From NCBI GenBank assembly GCA_937949945.1, contig CALFEQ010000136.1, positions 1 through 64,000 of the forward strand: DNA of 64,000 nucleotides. Direction: 5' to 3'. The notes under the pieces were generated by a model. It worked only from the letters and a program-made list of their open reading frames with translations. It was not told where the DNA came from and did not search any database. This DNA comes from an uncultured Myxococcales bacterium (GTDB lineage Bacteria; Myxococcota_A; Polyangia; Polyangiales; Polyangiaceae). Made by a program: the position numbers and the translations under genes. Of the stretch, positions 14,909 to 25,400 are shown one piece after another; the stretch's first letter is position 1; each line of letters opens with the position of its first letter.

Positions 14909-15112
14909 ATGTGCTCGCGAAAGACGAAGACGGTCTACGGGATCGTCGAGCGCGACGGCCGATGCTGGTGGCGCGCGCTCGGTCACGGCTTCGAAGGCGC
15001 CGACGGATCGATTCAGGTGCGCCTCGACGTGCTCCCAGCCCATCGAGCGCTGCAGCTCCGCGACGAGGCCCACGTGTCGCAGCGTTCGGCGAACACCGGG
15101 AGGGCGACGTGA
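14909..15112 (+). CDS. Small conserved protein, 67 aa
   Basis: The protein reads KTKTVYGIVERDGRCWWRAL then GHGFEGADGSIQVRLDVLP and ALQLRDEA. The pattern (aromatic followed by a DGS turn, LDxLP, and an LRD ending) resembles short cytoplasmic proteins annotated only as hypothetical in myxobacteria, and it may form a small beta fold. AGAGGAGGG (14893-14901) precedes ATG 14909. Its stop overlaps the next ATG (TGATG), so translation is coupled to the ComEA-like gene. Function unknown. Confidence 0.68.
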   Translation: MCSRKTKTVYGIVERDGRCWWRALGHGFEGADGSIQVRLDVLPAHRALQLRDEAHVSQRSANTGRAT

Positions 15113-15684
15113 TGTCCCAGCCTCACCCGGACGCTCGACACGCTCGCTGGTCCCGCCTCCGAGCGCTCGCGGCGCGCCTGCGCGCAGCCGCCGACGCCTC
15201 GGCATGGACGAGCATCTTCGCCCGTGCAGTCCTCTTCGCGATCGCGCTCGTGGTCCTCGCGTGGATCGGGCGGGCCGCCGCGACGCCGCGGGAGACGCCG
15301 GCGCCCATGGTCGACGGAGGGCTCGCGCCGCCCAGCGCGAGCGCCGAATGGGCGCCGCCGCCACCGCCCGTCGCGCCCCCGCCTCCGCCGGGCACGGCGC
15401 CGATCCCGACGCAGGTCGCCGCGCCTGGTCACGCCACCCGCGCGACGAGCGACGACCCCGTCTACCTGAACTACGCGACCGTCGACGATCTGCGCCGGCT
15501 GCCGGGCGTCGGTCCGAAGCGAGCGGCGTCGATCCTCGCGCTCCGGCAACGGCTCGGACGGTTCCAGCGGGTCGAGGACCTCTTGCGCGTGAAGGGCGTC
15601 GGGCGCGCGACGATCCGGAAGTGGCGGCCGCTCGTCCGCCTCGATGCGCCTCCCGCTGCCACGGCCGACGCGGGCGTCCGGTGA
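15112..15684 (+). CDS. ComEA-like helix-hairpin-helix protein
   Basis: A 190-residue membrane protein. There is a basic N-terminus, one membrane span (ASIFARAVLFAIALVVLAWI, about 35-55), a long Pro-rich linker, and a C-terminal double helix-hairpin-helix domain (YATVDDLRRLPGVGPKRAAS and DLLRVKGVGRATIRKW). This layout is that of ComEA, the DNA-binding protein on the outer face of the inner membrane that takes up DNA. In Gram-negative bacteria ComEA is usually much smaller and periplasmic, so this may be a related envelope DNA-binding protein. It is translationally coupled to the 67-residue gene upstream; GGGAGGG at 15098-15104 precedes its ATG. Confidence 0.8.
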   Translation: MSQPHPDARHARWSRLRALAARLRAAADASAWTSIFARAVLFAIALVVLAWIGRAAATPRETPAPMVDGGLAPPSASAEWAPPPPPVAPPPPPGTAPIPTQVAAPGHATRATSDDPVYLNYATVDDLRRLPGVGPKRAASILALRQRLGRFQRVEDLLRVKGVGRATIRKWRPLVRLDAPPAATADAGVR

Positions 15685-15776
15685 GCCGTGCGGGCGAGGG
15701 CCATCCGCGATGCGCCTCCGGCACTTTTCGGCTTCGAGCTGCGCCCTTCAGGGCCTATCGTCCGCATCGGCATCCC

Positions 15777-17594
15777 GTGACCCAAGCCGCGCTCGTCACG
15801 TTCGTGATCCTCGCAGGCACCATCGCTCTCTTCGTGAGCGATCGCCTGCGACTCGACGTCGTGGCGATGCTCTCGCTCCTGGCGTTGACGCTGACGGGCG
15901 TGGCGCCGCTCGAGGTCGCGCTCTCGGGGTTCTCCAACCCGGCGGTGTTGATGATCGCGGGGCTGTTCGTGGTCGGCGCCGCCATCTCGGAGACGGGCTT
16001 GGCCGACTGGCTCGGGCGGCGCCTCGAACGCGTGACCGGGAAGAGCGAAGCGAGCCTCGTCGCCGTCGTGATGTGCGCGACCGCGCTCGTCTCGGCGTTC
16101 ATGAGCTCGACGGGGACGGTCGCCATCCTGATGCCCATCGTCGGAACCATCGCGGCGCGCCGGCGCATCGCGCCCAGCCGCGTGCTGATGCCGCTCGCCT
16201 TCGGCGCCCACCTCGGGAGCAATCTCACGCTCATCAGCACGCCGCCGAACCTGCTCGTCAGCGATGCGCTCCGCGCGGCCGGCCACGCGCCGTTCCGCTT
16301 CTTCGACTTCACCGTCCCGGGCCTGGCCGTCCTCGCCGTCGGCGTCGCATGGGTCGCGTTCGTCGGACGCCGCATGCTCCCCGCCGGAGAGGCGAGCGCC
16401 TCGAGCCGATCGCTCTCCGAGCACGAGCTCGCCGCGGAGTACGGGCTCGGAGAGGCGCTCTCGACGCTGCGCATCCTCCCGGGCTCGCCGCTCGCCGACA
16501 AGACGCTGGGCGATTCGAACCTGCGCAGCGCACGCGGCATCAGCGTGGTGGCGCTCCTCCGCGGCGACGAGGCGCTCCGCGTCCTTCCGCGCGCCGTGCT
16601 CCGAGCCGGCGACGAGCTACGCGTGCTCGGGAGCGAAGAGGCGATCGCGGCCGCCGTCGCCGATCTCCGCCTCGAGCGGCTCTCGACGCGGGCGACGTTC
16701 TCCCTTCCGCCCGAGGAGTCGCTCGCCGAGGTCGTGCTCCCGAGACGCTCGCGGCTCGCCGGCCGTACGCTCCGCGACCTGCGCTTCCGTGATCGCTACC
16801 GCGCGAACGTCCTCGGGGTGCGTCGCACCGAGGGAGGTGCCTCGGTCTGTCACACGAACGTGGCGCTCCGTGACCTCGTGCTGCGCGCCGGCGACACGCT
16901 GCTCCTCAAGGGACGGCGCAAGTATCTCCATCGGCTGACGGACGAGCGCGAAGACCTCGTGCTCGTCGCCGAGCCGGACGCCGCGCCGGGCGCCCTGCTC
17001 GACCGCCCACGCGCGGTCGGCGTCGTGGCGATCACGCTGTCCATGCTCGTGCTGATGGCGTTCGGCATGGTCCCCAACGTCGTCGCCGTGCTGCTCGCTG
17101 CGACGGCGATGGTCGTCACGCGCTGCATTCGGCTCAGCGAGGTGTACCGCTCGGTGAACTGGGAGAGCGTCGTCCTCATCGCGGCGATGATCCCGATGGC
17201 CGTCTGTCTCGAGCGGACCGGCGGCACCCAGCTCGTCGTGTCGGCGCTCGAGAACCAGCTCCGAGGCGCGAGCCCGACCGTCGTGCTCGCGCTCTCCGTC
17301 GCCATCACGTCGGCGGTCGGCATGGTGCTGTCGAACACGACGACCGCCGTGCTCGTCGCTCCCATCGTCGTCCGGCTCGCCGCCGCGTTCGGCATCGCGC
17401 CCGAGCCGCTCCTCATGGGCGTCGCCTTCGCGTCGTCGGCCGCGTTCGCGACGCCCATCGCGTCGCCGGTGAACGTGCTCGTGATGACGCCGGGCGGGTA
17501 CCGCTTCGCGCACTTCACGAAGGTCGGCCTGCCGCTGCAGCTCCTCGTGCTCGCGACGGCAGTCCTCGTCATCCCGCTCGTCTGGCCGTTCTGA
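15777..17594 (+). CDS. SLC13/ArsB-type permease with two TrkA-C domains
   Basis: A 605-residue inner-membrane transporter. It has about ten membrane spans in two halves, with the signature motifs NPAVLMIAGLFVVG, SSTGTVAILMPIVG, NLTLISTPPNLLVSDAL and, in the second half, SNTTTAVLVAPIVVRLA. Two TrkA-C (RCK-C) domains (about 215-300 and 305-395) fill the central cytosolic loop, as in SLC13-like sodium/anion symporters. Likely substrates are sulfate or dicarboxylates; the sequence does not decide between them. The start is GTG 15777, immediately before the first span. A short hairpin around the stop (17586-17603) may end the transcript. Confidence 0.9.
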   Translation: MTQAALVTFVILAGTIALFVSDRLRLDVVAMLSLLALTLTGVAPLEVALSGFSNPAVLMIAGLFVVGAAISETGLADWLGRRLERVTGKSEASLVAVVMCATALVSAFMSSTGTVAILMPIVGTIAARRRIAPSRVLMPLAFGAHLGSNLTLISTPPNLLVSDALRAAGHAPFRFFDFTVPGLAVLAVGVAWVAFVGRRMLPAGEASASSRSLSEHELAAEYGLGEALSTLRILPGSPLADKTLGDSNLRSARGISVVALLRGDEALRVLPRAVLRAGDELRVLGSEEAIAAAVADLRLERLSTRATFSLPPEESLAEVVLPRRSRLAGRTLRDLRFRDRYRANVLGVRRTEGGASVCHTNVALRDLVLRAGDTLLLKGRRKYLHRLTDEREDLVLVAEPDAAPGALLDRPRAVGVVAITLSMLVLMAFGMVPNVVAVLLAATAMVVTRCIRLSEVYRSVNWESVVLIAAMIPMAVCLERTGGTQLVVSALENQLRGASPTVVLALSVAITSAVGMVLSNTTTAVLVAPIVVRLAAAFGIAPEPLLMGVAFASSAAFATPIASPVNVLVMTPGGYRFAHFTKVGLPLQLLVLATAVLVIPLVWPF

Positions 17595-17611
17595 TCGGAA
17601 CGGAAGAGCGG

Positions 17612-18327
17612 TCAGCCCGCCTGCAGCGTCGCCCGAAGCGCGCCGATGAGCGCGGAGACGGGCTCCGCGCGAAGCTTGTAGGATGCACGATTCGCGACGA
17701 GCAGCGTCGAGACGGCGAGGATCTGCTCCTTCACCTCGAGGCCGTTCTCCGCGAGGGTCGTCCCGGTCTCGACCAGGTCGACGATGAGATCCGCCAGCCC
17801 CGTGAGCGGCGCGAGCTCGACGGAGCTCTGGACGTTGACGATCTCCACCTGCACGCCTCGCCCCGCGAAGTGGCGCGCCGCGGTGCGCGGGTACTTCGTC
17901 GCGACCCGCGGCATCCGCGTGGTGTCCACCTTCGCGTCGCCCTTGCGGCCCGCGACGACGAGCCGGCAGCGGCCGATCCCCAGGTCGAGCGGATGATAGG
18001 CGTCGATGTCCCGCTCCACGAGGACGTCGCGGCCGCACACGCCGAGGTCGGCGGTCCCGTACTCGACGTAGGTCGGCACGTCGTCGGGCTTGAGCAGCAA
18101 CAGATGCACGAGGCGTCCGCCGAAGCGCGCCTTGCGGACGAGCGCGCGGCTGCTCTCTTCGTCGAGGGCGACCGAGAGAGACGTGCCGTCGCCCGTCATC
18201 CCTGCGCGCTCGAGCAGCTTCGTGACCGGGCGGAGCGTGCGGCCCTTCGGGAGCGCGATCGTGAGGGCCGGCGTCGCGGGCGCGCCTGGGGCGGTCGCGC
18301 CGGCAGCGGGGTCGCCCGCGCCCGCGG

Positions 18328-18331
<4 letters not shown>
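17612..18331 (-). CDS. hisG: ATP phosphoribosyltransferase, short form
   Basis: Catalyses the first step of histidine synthesis, joining ATP and PRPP. The 239-residue protein has ALPKGRTLRPVTKLLERAG at its start, the ADLGVCGRDVL segment, KYPRTAARHFAGRGVQVEIV and the PRPP-binding region ADLIVDLVETGTTLAENGL. It ends near 239 without the regulatory domain, so it belongs to the short HisG form that normally needs HisZ; HisZ is not in this window. GTG 18331 overlaps the murA stop by four bases (GTGA), so translation is coupled. AAAGGAG precedes the start. A short 20-residue Ala/Pro/Gly extension precedes the usual N-terminus. Confidence 0.93.
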
Positions 18332-19614
<1,283 letters not shown>

Positions 19615-19881
19615 GGCCCGTGAGCTTTGCCAAAATCCGCGGCCCAGGCCAAGTAGCGGATGATCGCCTTGCGCCTGGGCTAGCGCGCCGGCGGGGTCGC
19701 CGTCGAGCCGGACCTGCCGGTCGCCCGCGCTCCTGTCCATGGATCCGCGCCGCCCCGGCGCCGTTCCTCCGCACTCCGGCGACGTCGCGGTCGTCGGCGC
19801 GCACCCGCGGATTCGCCAACGTCTGCGCGCGATGGTCGGACGTGCACGCGAGGCACGACCGTTGCCGTTCCTCCGTACGTC

Positions 19882-20925
19882 ATGTCGGAACGTACCCCTC
19901 GATCGACGATCCACCTCGCCGTCACCGTGATGGCTCTCCTCGGGTGCGGAGAGTCGACCTCGTACGTCGAACCGACCCGCGAGGAGCCTCCGGCGACCGA
20001 GCCGCCTCCCGAGACCACGCCCACCGAAGACGCCGAGCCCGCACCTCGTCCCCTCCCGACCGGATGCGCGCCGGCGCCGAGGGCGGGTCACCAGACGATC
20101 ACGTGCGACGACGGCACGACGTTCGACGTCGAAGCCAGCACGACCTGCGCGCGCGGAGGCTGCGGAATCATCCTCGACGTCCACGGCTGGTCGATGAACG
20201 GCCCCATGGAGGACCGCCACACCCGGATGCGCGAGCTCGCCACGCCGCGCGGCTACGTGGTCGTACAACCGACGGCTCCCGGGAGGCCGCCGTCGTGGAC
20301 CAGGGGGCAGCCCACCGGCCGAGACTTCGCGTGGGACGACACGGTGTGGAGCTTCCTCCAAGCGACGCTCCAGGTCTTCGACATCGATCCCGACCGCGTG
20401 CACATGACCGGCTTCTCGCAGGGCGCGCAGATGACCTTCCGGTTCATGTTCCGGCAGCCGGAGCTGTTCGCGTCGATCGCGCCGATCGCCGGGCCCGACG
20501 GGTTCGCGATCCCGAACTTGATCGGAAAGGTGAGCAAGACGGGTGAGGCGCCGCGCGTGCCGGTGCCGATCCTCTACACGCACGGGACGAAGGACCGCAT
20601 GCTCACGCACGACGAGGTCGTGCCGTCGCTGACGGAGGAGATCACGCGCGCGTACGGCCTGTCGACCTCCGAGCCGATCGAGAGCGGGCCGGCGTACCGC
20701 GCCCAGCGGTGGGCGAAGGACGGCCGCGTCATGTTCGAGCTCTGGGTGCACGACTTCGAGCAGAAGAACTTCTACGTCGCAGGGCACTGCGTCCCGGGCC
20801 CGGTCAACGAGGGCGACGGAGCCTTCCTCCGATCGGACACGCCCTTCCGCTGCGTGGACGAAGGCCAGTTCGACTTCGGCAAACAGATCCTGCGCTTCTT
20901 CGAAGAGCACCCGAGAGGCCGCTGA
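19882..20925 (+). CDS. LpqC-like alpha/beta-hydrolase lipoprotein (esterase/depolymerase family)
   Basis: A 347-residue lipoprotein with signal peptide and lipobox MALLGC (Cys near 22), a Pro/Glu/Thr-rich linker, and an alpha/beta-hydrolase domain of the LpqC/poly(3-hydroxybutyrate)-depolymerase/feruloyl-esterase type. The nucleophile motif is GFSQG (Ser near 179). HGWS (oxyanion region), GTKD (acid) and a His within the C-terminal region complete a plausible triad. Four cysteines in the TITCDD, CARGGC and nearby segments may form disulfides. The substrate is unknown; esters of polymers or plant material are possible. The gene is convergent with glmU; between them lies a CCTGGAG-family array. 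Confidence 0.85.
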   Translation: MSERTPRSTIHLAVTVMALLGCGESTSYVEPTREEPPATEPPPETTPTEDAEPAPRPLPTGCAPAPRAGHQTITCDDGTTFDVEASTTCARGGCGIILDVHGWSMNGPMEDRHTRMRELATPRGYVVVQPTAPGRPPSWTRGQPTGRDFAWDDTVWSFLQATLQVFDIDPDRVHMTGFSQGAQMTFRFMFRQPELFASIAPIAGPDGFAIPNLIGKVSKTGEAPRVPVPILYTHGTKDRMLTHDEVVPSLTEEITRAYGLSTSEPIESGPAYRAQRWAKDGRVMFELWVHDFEQKNFYVAGHCVPGPVNEGDGAFLRSDTPFRCVDEGQFDFGKQILRFFEEHPRGR

Positions 20926-20931
20926 CCCCTC

Positions 20932-20961
20932 CCTGGAGCCCGGAGCCTGGAGCCGGGAGCC
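20932..20961. repeat. CCTGGAG-family heptamer array
   Basis: Four heptamers in register: CCTGGAG, CCCGGAG, CCTGGAG and CCGGGAG. They start six bases after the stop of the esterase gene and end seven bases before the convergent glmU stop, filling most of the gap. Confidence 0.85.
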
Positions 20962-20967
20962 CCTGTC

Positions 20968-22413
20968 TCATCCCCCCTTCTTCGCCGCAGCCGCCTCCTT
21001 CGCCGCCTTGAGCCGTGCACGAAGGCGTGGCGCGTACCCCTCCTTGTTCTCCTGCTTCGCGCGACCGATCGCGAGGGCGTCGGCGGGCACGTCCATCGTC
21101 ACGGTCGTCCCCGTCCCGACGTACGCGCCGTCGCCGACCGTCACCGGCGCGACGAGCTGCGAGTCCGACCCGATGAACGCGCCCTTGCCGATGCGCGTCA
21201 CGTGCTTCGAAAAGCCGTCGTAGTTGCAGAAGATGGTGCCGGCGCCGATGTTCGCGCCCTCCCCGACGAAGCCGTCGCCGAGGTACGAAAGGTGGTTCGC
21301 CTTCGCGCCGCGATCGAGCCGCGTCTTCTTCGTCTCGACGAAGTTTCCGATGTGCGCTTCCTCGCCGATGTCGCTTTCGGGACGGAGATGCGAAAACGGT
21401 CCGACCTGCGCGCGCGCGCGGACGACGGAGTCGGTCACGACGCTGTACGGCTTGAGGACGACGCCCTCGCCGATCTCGGCGTTCGTGAGGACGCAGCCGA
21501 CGTCGATGACGGCCCCCGCGCCGACGCGCGTCCGCCCGCGCAGGACCGCGAAGCTCTCGATCGTCGCGTCCGGCGCGATCTCGACCCCGTCCTCGATGCG
21601 CGCGCCGTCACGGATCGTCACGCCCGCCTTGCGGTGCATGTCGAGGATCCGCGCCTGTAGCGCGCGATCGGCCGCGGCGAGCTGGGCGCGATCGTTGACG
21701 CCGTCCATCACCGAGGGATCGGACGGCACGCCGACGACGAGCCGACCTCGCTTGGCCGCGAAGCTGACGATGTCGGTCAGGTAGAGCTCGCGCTGCGCGT
21801 TGTTCGGCTCGAGCGAGGCGAGCGCCTCCTCGAGGAACGCGCGGCTCGCGGCGTAGATGCCCGGGTTCCACTCCTTGATCGCGCGCTCCTCGTCGCTACG
21901 CAGATCGCGCTGCTCGCGGATCTCGAGGATGCGCCCGCTCCCGTCGCGGATGACGCGCCCGTAGCCGAATGGATCTTCGGTCGTGCACGTCGCGAGCGCG
22001 AGGACGGCCTCTTGCTCCTCGTCGAGCTTCCGCGCGACCGCGGCGACGTCCTCCGCCCGGAGGAGCGGGACGTCGCCGTAGAAGATGAGCACCCTCTCCG
22101 CGTCCGGGCGAACCGCCTCGAGCCCCGCCCTCGCCGCGTCGCCCGTTCCGCGCTGCTCCTTCTGCACCGCCGTCTTCACGCGGGAGGGCCCGCTATCGGT
22201 CGAGCCGAACGCCTGCGCGAGGTATGCTTCTACGGCGTCGCGGCCGTGTCCGACGACCACGACGACCTCTCCACACCCGGCCTCGAGCGCCGCGCGGACC
22301 GGATAGTGGACGAGCGGCTTACCGGCGACGGGATGGAGAACCTTCGGCAGGGAGCTCTTCATCCGAGTCCCCTGACCCGCAGCAAGGATCACCGCAGTTG
22401 TCTTCTCGAGCAT
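20968..22413 (-). CDS. glmU: Bifunctional GlcNAc-1-phosphate uridyltransferase / glucosamine-1-phosphate acetyltransferase
   Basis: Makes UDP-GlcNAc in the cytoplasm, the sugar donor for peptidoglycan and lipopolysaccharide; MurA above uses its product. The N-terminal half is a pyrophosphorylase (LAAGQGTRMKSSLPKVLHPV, FYGDVPLL, EWNPGIYAA). The C-terminal half is a left-handed beta-helix of hexapeptide repeats with the acetyltransferase signature HLRPESDIGEEAHIGNFVET and KANHLSYLGD. The length of 481 is slightly above the usual 450-460. The C-terminus carries a Lys/Ala-rich tail (KAAKEAAAAKKGG). ATG 22413 is preceded by AAAGG on the minus strand. The gene diverges from the large lipoprotein gene, with 42 bases between start codons. 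Confidence 0.96.
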   Translation of the reverse strand: MLEKTTAVILAAGQGTRMKSSLPKVLHPVAGKPLVHYPVRAALEAGCGEVVVVVGHGRDAVEAYLAQAFGSTDSGPSRVKTAVQKEQRGTGDAARAGLEAVRPDAERVLIFYGDVPLLRAEDVAAVARKLDEEQEAVLALATCTTEDPFGYGRVIRDGSGRILEIREQRDLRSDEERAIKEWNPGIYAASRAFLEEALASLEPNNAQRELYLTDIVSFAAKRGRLVVGVPSDPSVMDGVNDRAQLAAADRALQARILDMHRKAGVTIRDGARIEDGVEIAPDATIESFAVLRGRTRVGAGAVIDVGCVLTNAEIGEGVVLKPYSVVTDSVVRARAQVGPFSHLRPESDIGEEAHIGNFVETKKTRLDRGAKANHLSYLGDGFVGEGANIGAGTIFCNYDGFSKHVTRIGKGAFIGSDSQLVAPVTVGDGAYVGTGTTVTMDVPADALAIGRAKQENKEGYAPRLRARLKAAKEAAAAKKGG

Positions 22414-22455
22414 GGCGCGCCTTTCGCTTGATCGTGGTTGGGAGAGGGAGCGGAT

Positions 22456-25400
22456 ATGCGACAACGTCGCAGGTACCTGCGTGGGATGAAGCGGAGCGGG
22501 GAGTCTAGTCGATCGGGGCTGGATCGGACCCGATCCTCCATTCCTCCGAACGAAGACGGTCGCGCTCGCCGTCCGCTCGGTCCGCCGGCGCGACGCGTCA
22601 ACCTCCTCGGCGTGGTCGGGCTCGCTGCGCTGAGCGCCCTCGGCCCCGGCTGCCACGAGTTCGACACCGAGCGAACGCCCCCGAAGCGCGGCTCGGTCGG
22701 CGAGGAGATGTACGGCGTCATCTGCGACCGCGTCGCCTCCCAAGCTCTCCGCGAAGACCTCACCGGCGCGTCGTTCCGCGACGTGTGTCACCGGCCCATC
22801 GGCGGAGAGTTCGCCGATCGCGTCGACACGTCGAAGCTCCCGCCCATCACGCCCGGGGCGGTCGACGAGAACGGCAAGCCCGTCAGCGTCGAGAAGCAGA
22901 GGGCCGATCGCGAAAAAGCCATCGGCCGCATCGAAGCCCTCGCCCGCCGCCGCGACGATCTCATCCGCGCCCTCGACGCGACGTTCCCGGAAGAGAAGAT
23001 CGCGATCAAGGACCTCGACAATCCCGATCCGCGGAAGTCCTGCGACGCGCCCAAGAAGGGCGGCGAGGGCCTCCTCACCGAAGCGCTCGCGGACGTGCTC
23101 GGCAACTTCGGCGACCTCTACAACGACGGAACGATTCCACACGCCACGCAGTCGCTCGCGCGCGTCGTCGAGGCGTTCAAGGAGTCGGAAGAGGCGCAGA
23201 AGGCGTGGTCGCGCATCAGCGCTCGCCAAGGGTATCGACCGATCGAGACCGCGCTCGGCGTCGCGCGCCCCATCGTCGCGTACCCGCGGCTCCGCGACTT
23301 CGCGAACGCGAGCCTCCGCCTGCTCTCGGCGGACTCGAACCCCTACGAGCCGAACCCGCAGCGCGACGCCGAAGGGAATCGGATCCCCGTCGCCGGCCCG
23401 GCGAACGCGGCGCTGAACAAGCTGCTCGAGGTCGCGCACGAGGAGCTGCTCGAGGCGAAGCCCGAGAAACGCCCTCCGCCGCTCGTCGTGAAGACGGACC
23501 CCGGCACGGGGCGCGAGATCCTCTCGAGGCCGCGCGACAACCTCGAGATCCTGCAGGCGATCCTCATGCAGGAGGACGACGCCTTCGCGTCGGGATCCCC
23601 GCGCTGGATCGTGCGCCGCGACTGGCGCGGCTACGCGATGATCAACGGCGGCCAGGTCCCCGCGCCGCTCGTCGACGCAGACGGCGACGGCCTACCCGAC
23701 GTGGACGAGGTCGGTCGCTTCAAGACGACGAACGGATCGATCGCGCCTTCGCCGTTCCCCTACCCGGGCGCGCCGGAGACCCCGCGCGACGAGTTCGGCC
23801 GCGCGCTCGTCGACGGCGGCCTCCTCTACTCGTACGTCGACACGAGCCGGACCTTCGCGGCCCAGATGATGCGGGACATGAAGCCGCTCGTGAACTCCGA
23901 CCCGGAGGCGAACCACGAGACGCTCATGGACCTGATGGGCGGCCTGCCCATCGTGATGGGACCGCGCGAGACACGGACGAAGGTCTACGCCGACAAGAAG
24001 ATCCAGTACGACGGAGTCCGCGCGAAGGAGTCTCCGCTGCTCGACCTCGTCTACGCGTTGGGCGTGGTCCTCGGCGATCGCACGACCGACCAGACCCTCG
24101 CGTTGGTCCGCGAGCTCTTCACGAGTCAGATCAAGGTGATGGCGCGCGTCACCGGCGCGCTGAACGAGGCCTTCGACATCGCGCAGAAGCACCCGGAGGC
24201 GTCGATCCCGCGCACCTCCACGTTCTGGGACGACACCCTCGACATCATGGGCGAGATCGCGAAGGAGCCCGGCCTGCTCGAGGACATCCTCCGCGCTCTC
24301 GCCGCTCCCGAGACGCAGAACCTCGGCCTCGCGATGGCGAGGTTCGCCGCCTACAGGGACGAGATCACCTACGACCCGGACGACATCAACGGCCTGCCCC
24401 TCAACCTCACGACGAACAGCAAGGGCGAGATGAAGACGCCCGTCGATCGCGACGCACCGATCACGGGCAAGAACCGGAGCGCGCTCTATCGCTTCCTCGG
24501 GCTCATCAACGACACGACGGGCGTCACCGCGTGCAACAAGCCGAACGCGAGGGTGCACGCGCTCGGCATCTCGCTGCCCATCTCGTTCAAGGAGTGCGAG
24601 GTCTTCAAGATCGAGAACCTGAGCGCCTTCTACATCGACTCGATCGCGAACGCCGCCCAGTACGACGCCGGCGCCGAGATCCCGCGAGGCACGATCTACA
24701 TGCGGCCGAGCGCGCTCCGCCTCGCGCCGAACATCAGCGGCATCCTCGAGGACTCGAGCGGCATCAGCGGATTCTGGCCGGCCGCCGGCAACGTGGTCGC
24801 GCCGATGCCCAAGTTCCTGAACCGCCTCGTCTTCTTCGACGTGAAGAACGACACGAAGAATCCGAAGACGAGGGAGTTCGTCTACGACCTGCAGGGCGAG
24901 AGCATCGGCTCGAGCGTCTGCCCCGAGCGCATCATCGACGACCCGTCGCCGGGCGCGAAGGACGCGAGCCCCGACGGCAAGATCCGCGGCCTGCGCAACT
25001 GCCCGGCCGGGCAATCGCTCCAGGAGCGGAACCAGAACACCATCTTCGTCCTCGAGCACTTCGGCTTCTACGACGCCGTCCGCCCGCTCATCGCCGCGTT
25101 CGTCAAACACAAGCGCGAGGATCTCTTCCTCGCGCTCTCGAACGCGGTCTACTCCCGCTGGGGCGGACCGGACGCGAGCCCGTCGGAGTGCATGCTCCTC
25201 GGCAACAAGCAGTGCACGCGGGAGAACATGGGCTCCTACGAGGCGCTGATCGCCGAGGCGTTCGCGACGGACGTGCTCCCGGCGCTGAGCGAGCTCGCGA
25301 GGGCGCTCGACACGATGCCGATCAAGACGTGCGCCGCCGCGAACGCCGCGGGCGAGTGCACCGAAGTGAAGACGGTGAGCGGCATCGAGGTGGTCGCGGC

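Noticed and set aside
13545..15776. Upstream extension of the permease ORF by about 744 codons
   Set aside because: It runs antisense to the DUF362 gene and across the ComEA-like gene; the permease begins at GTG 15777.
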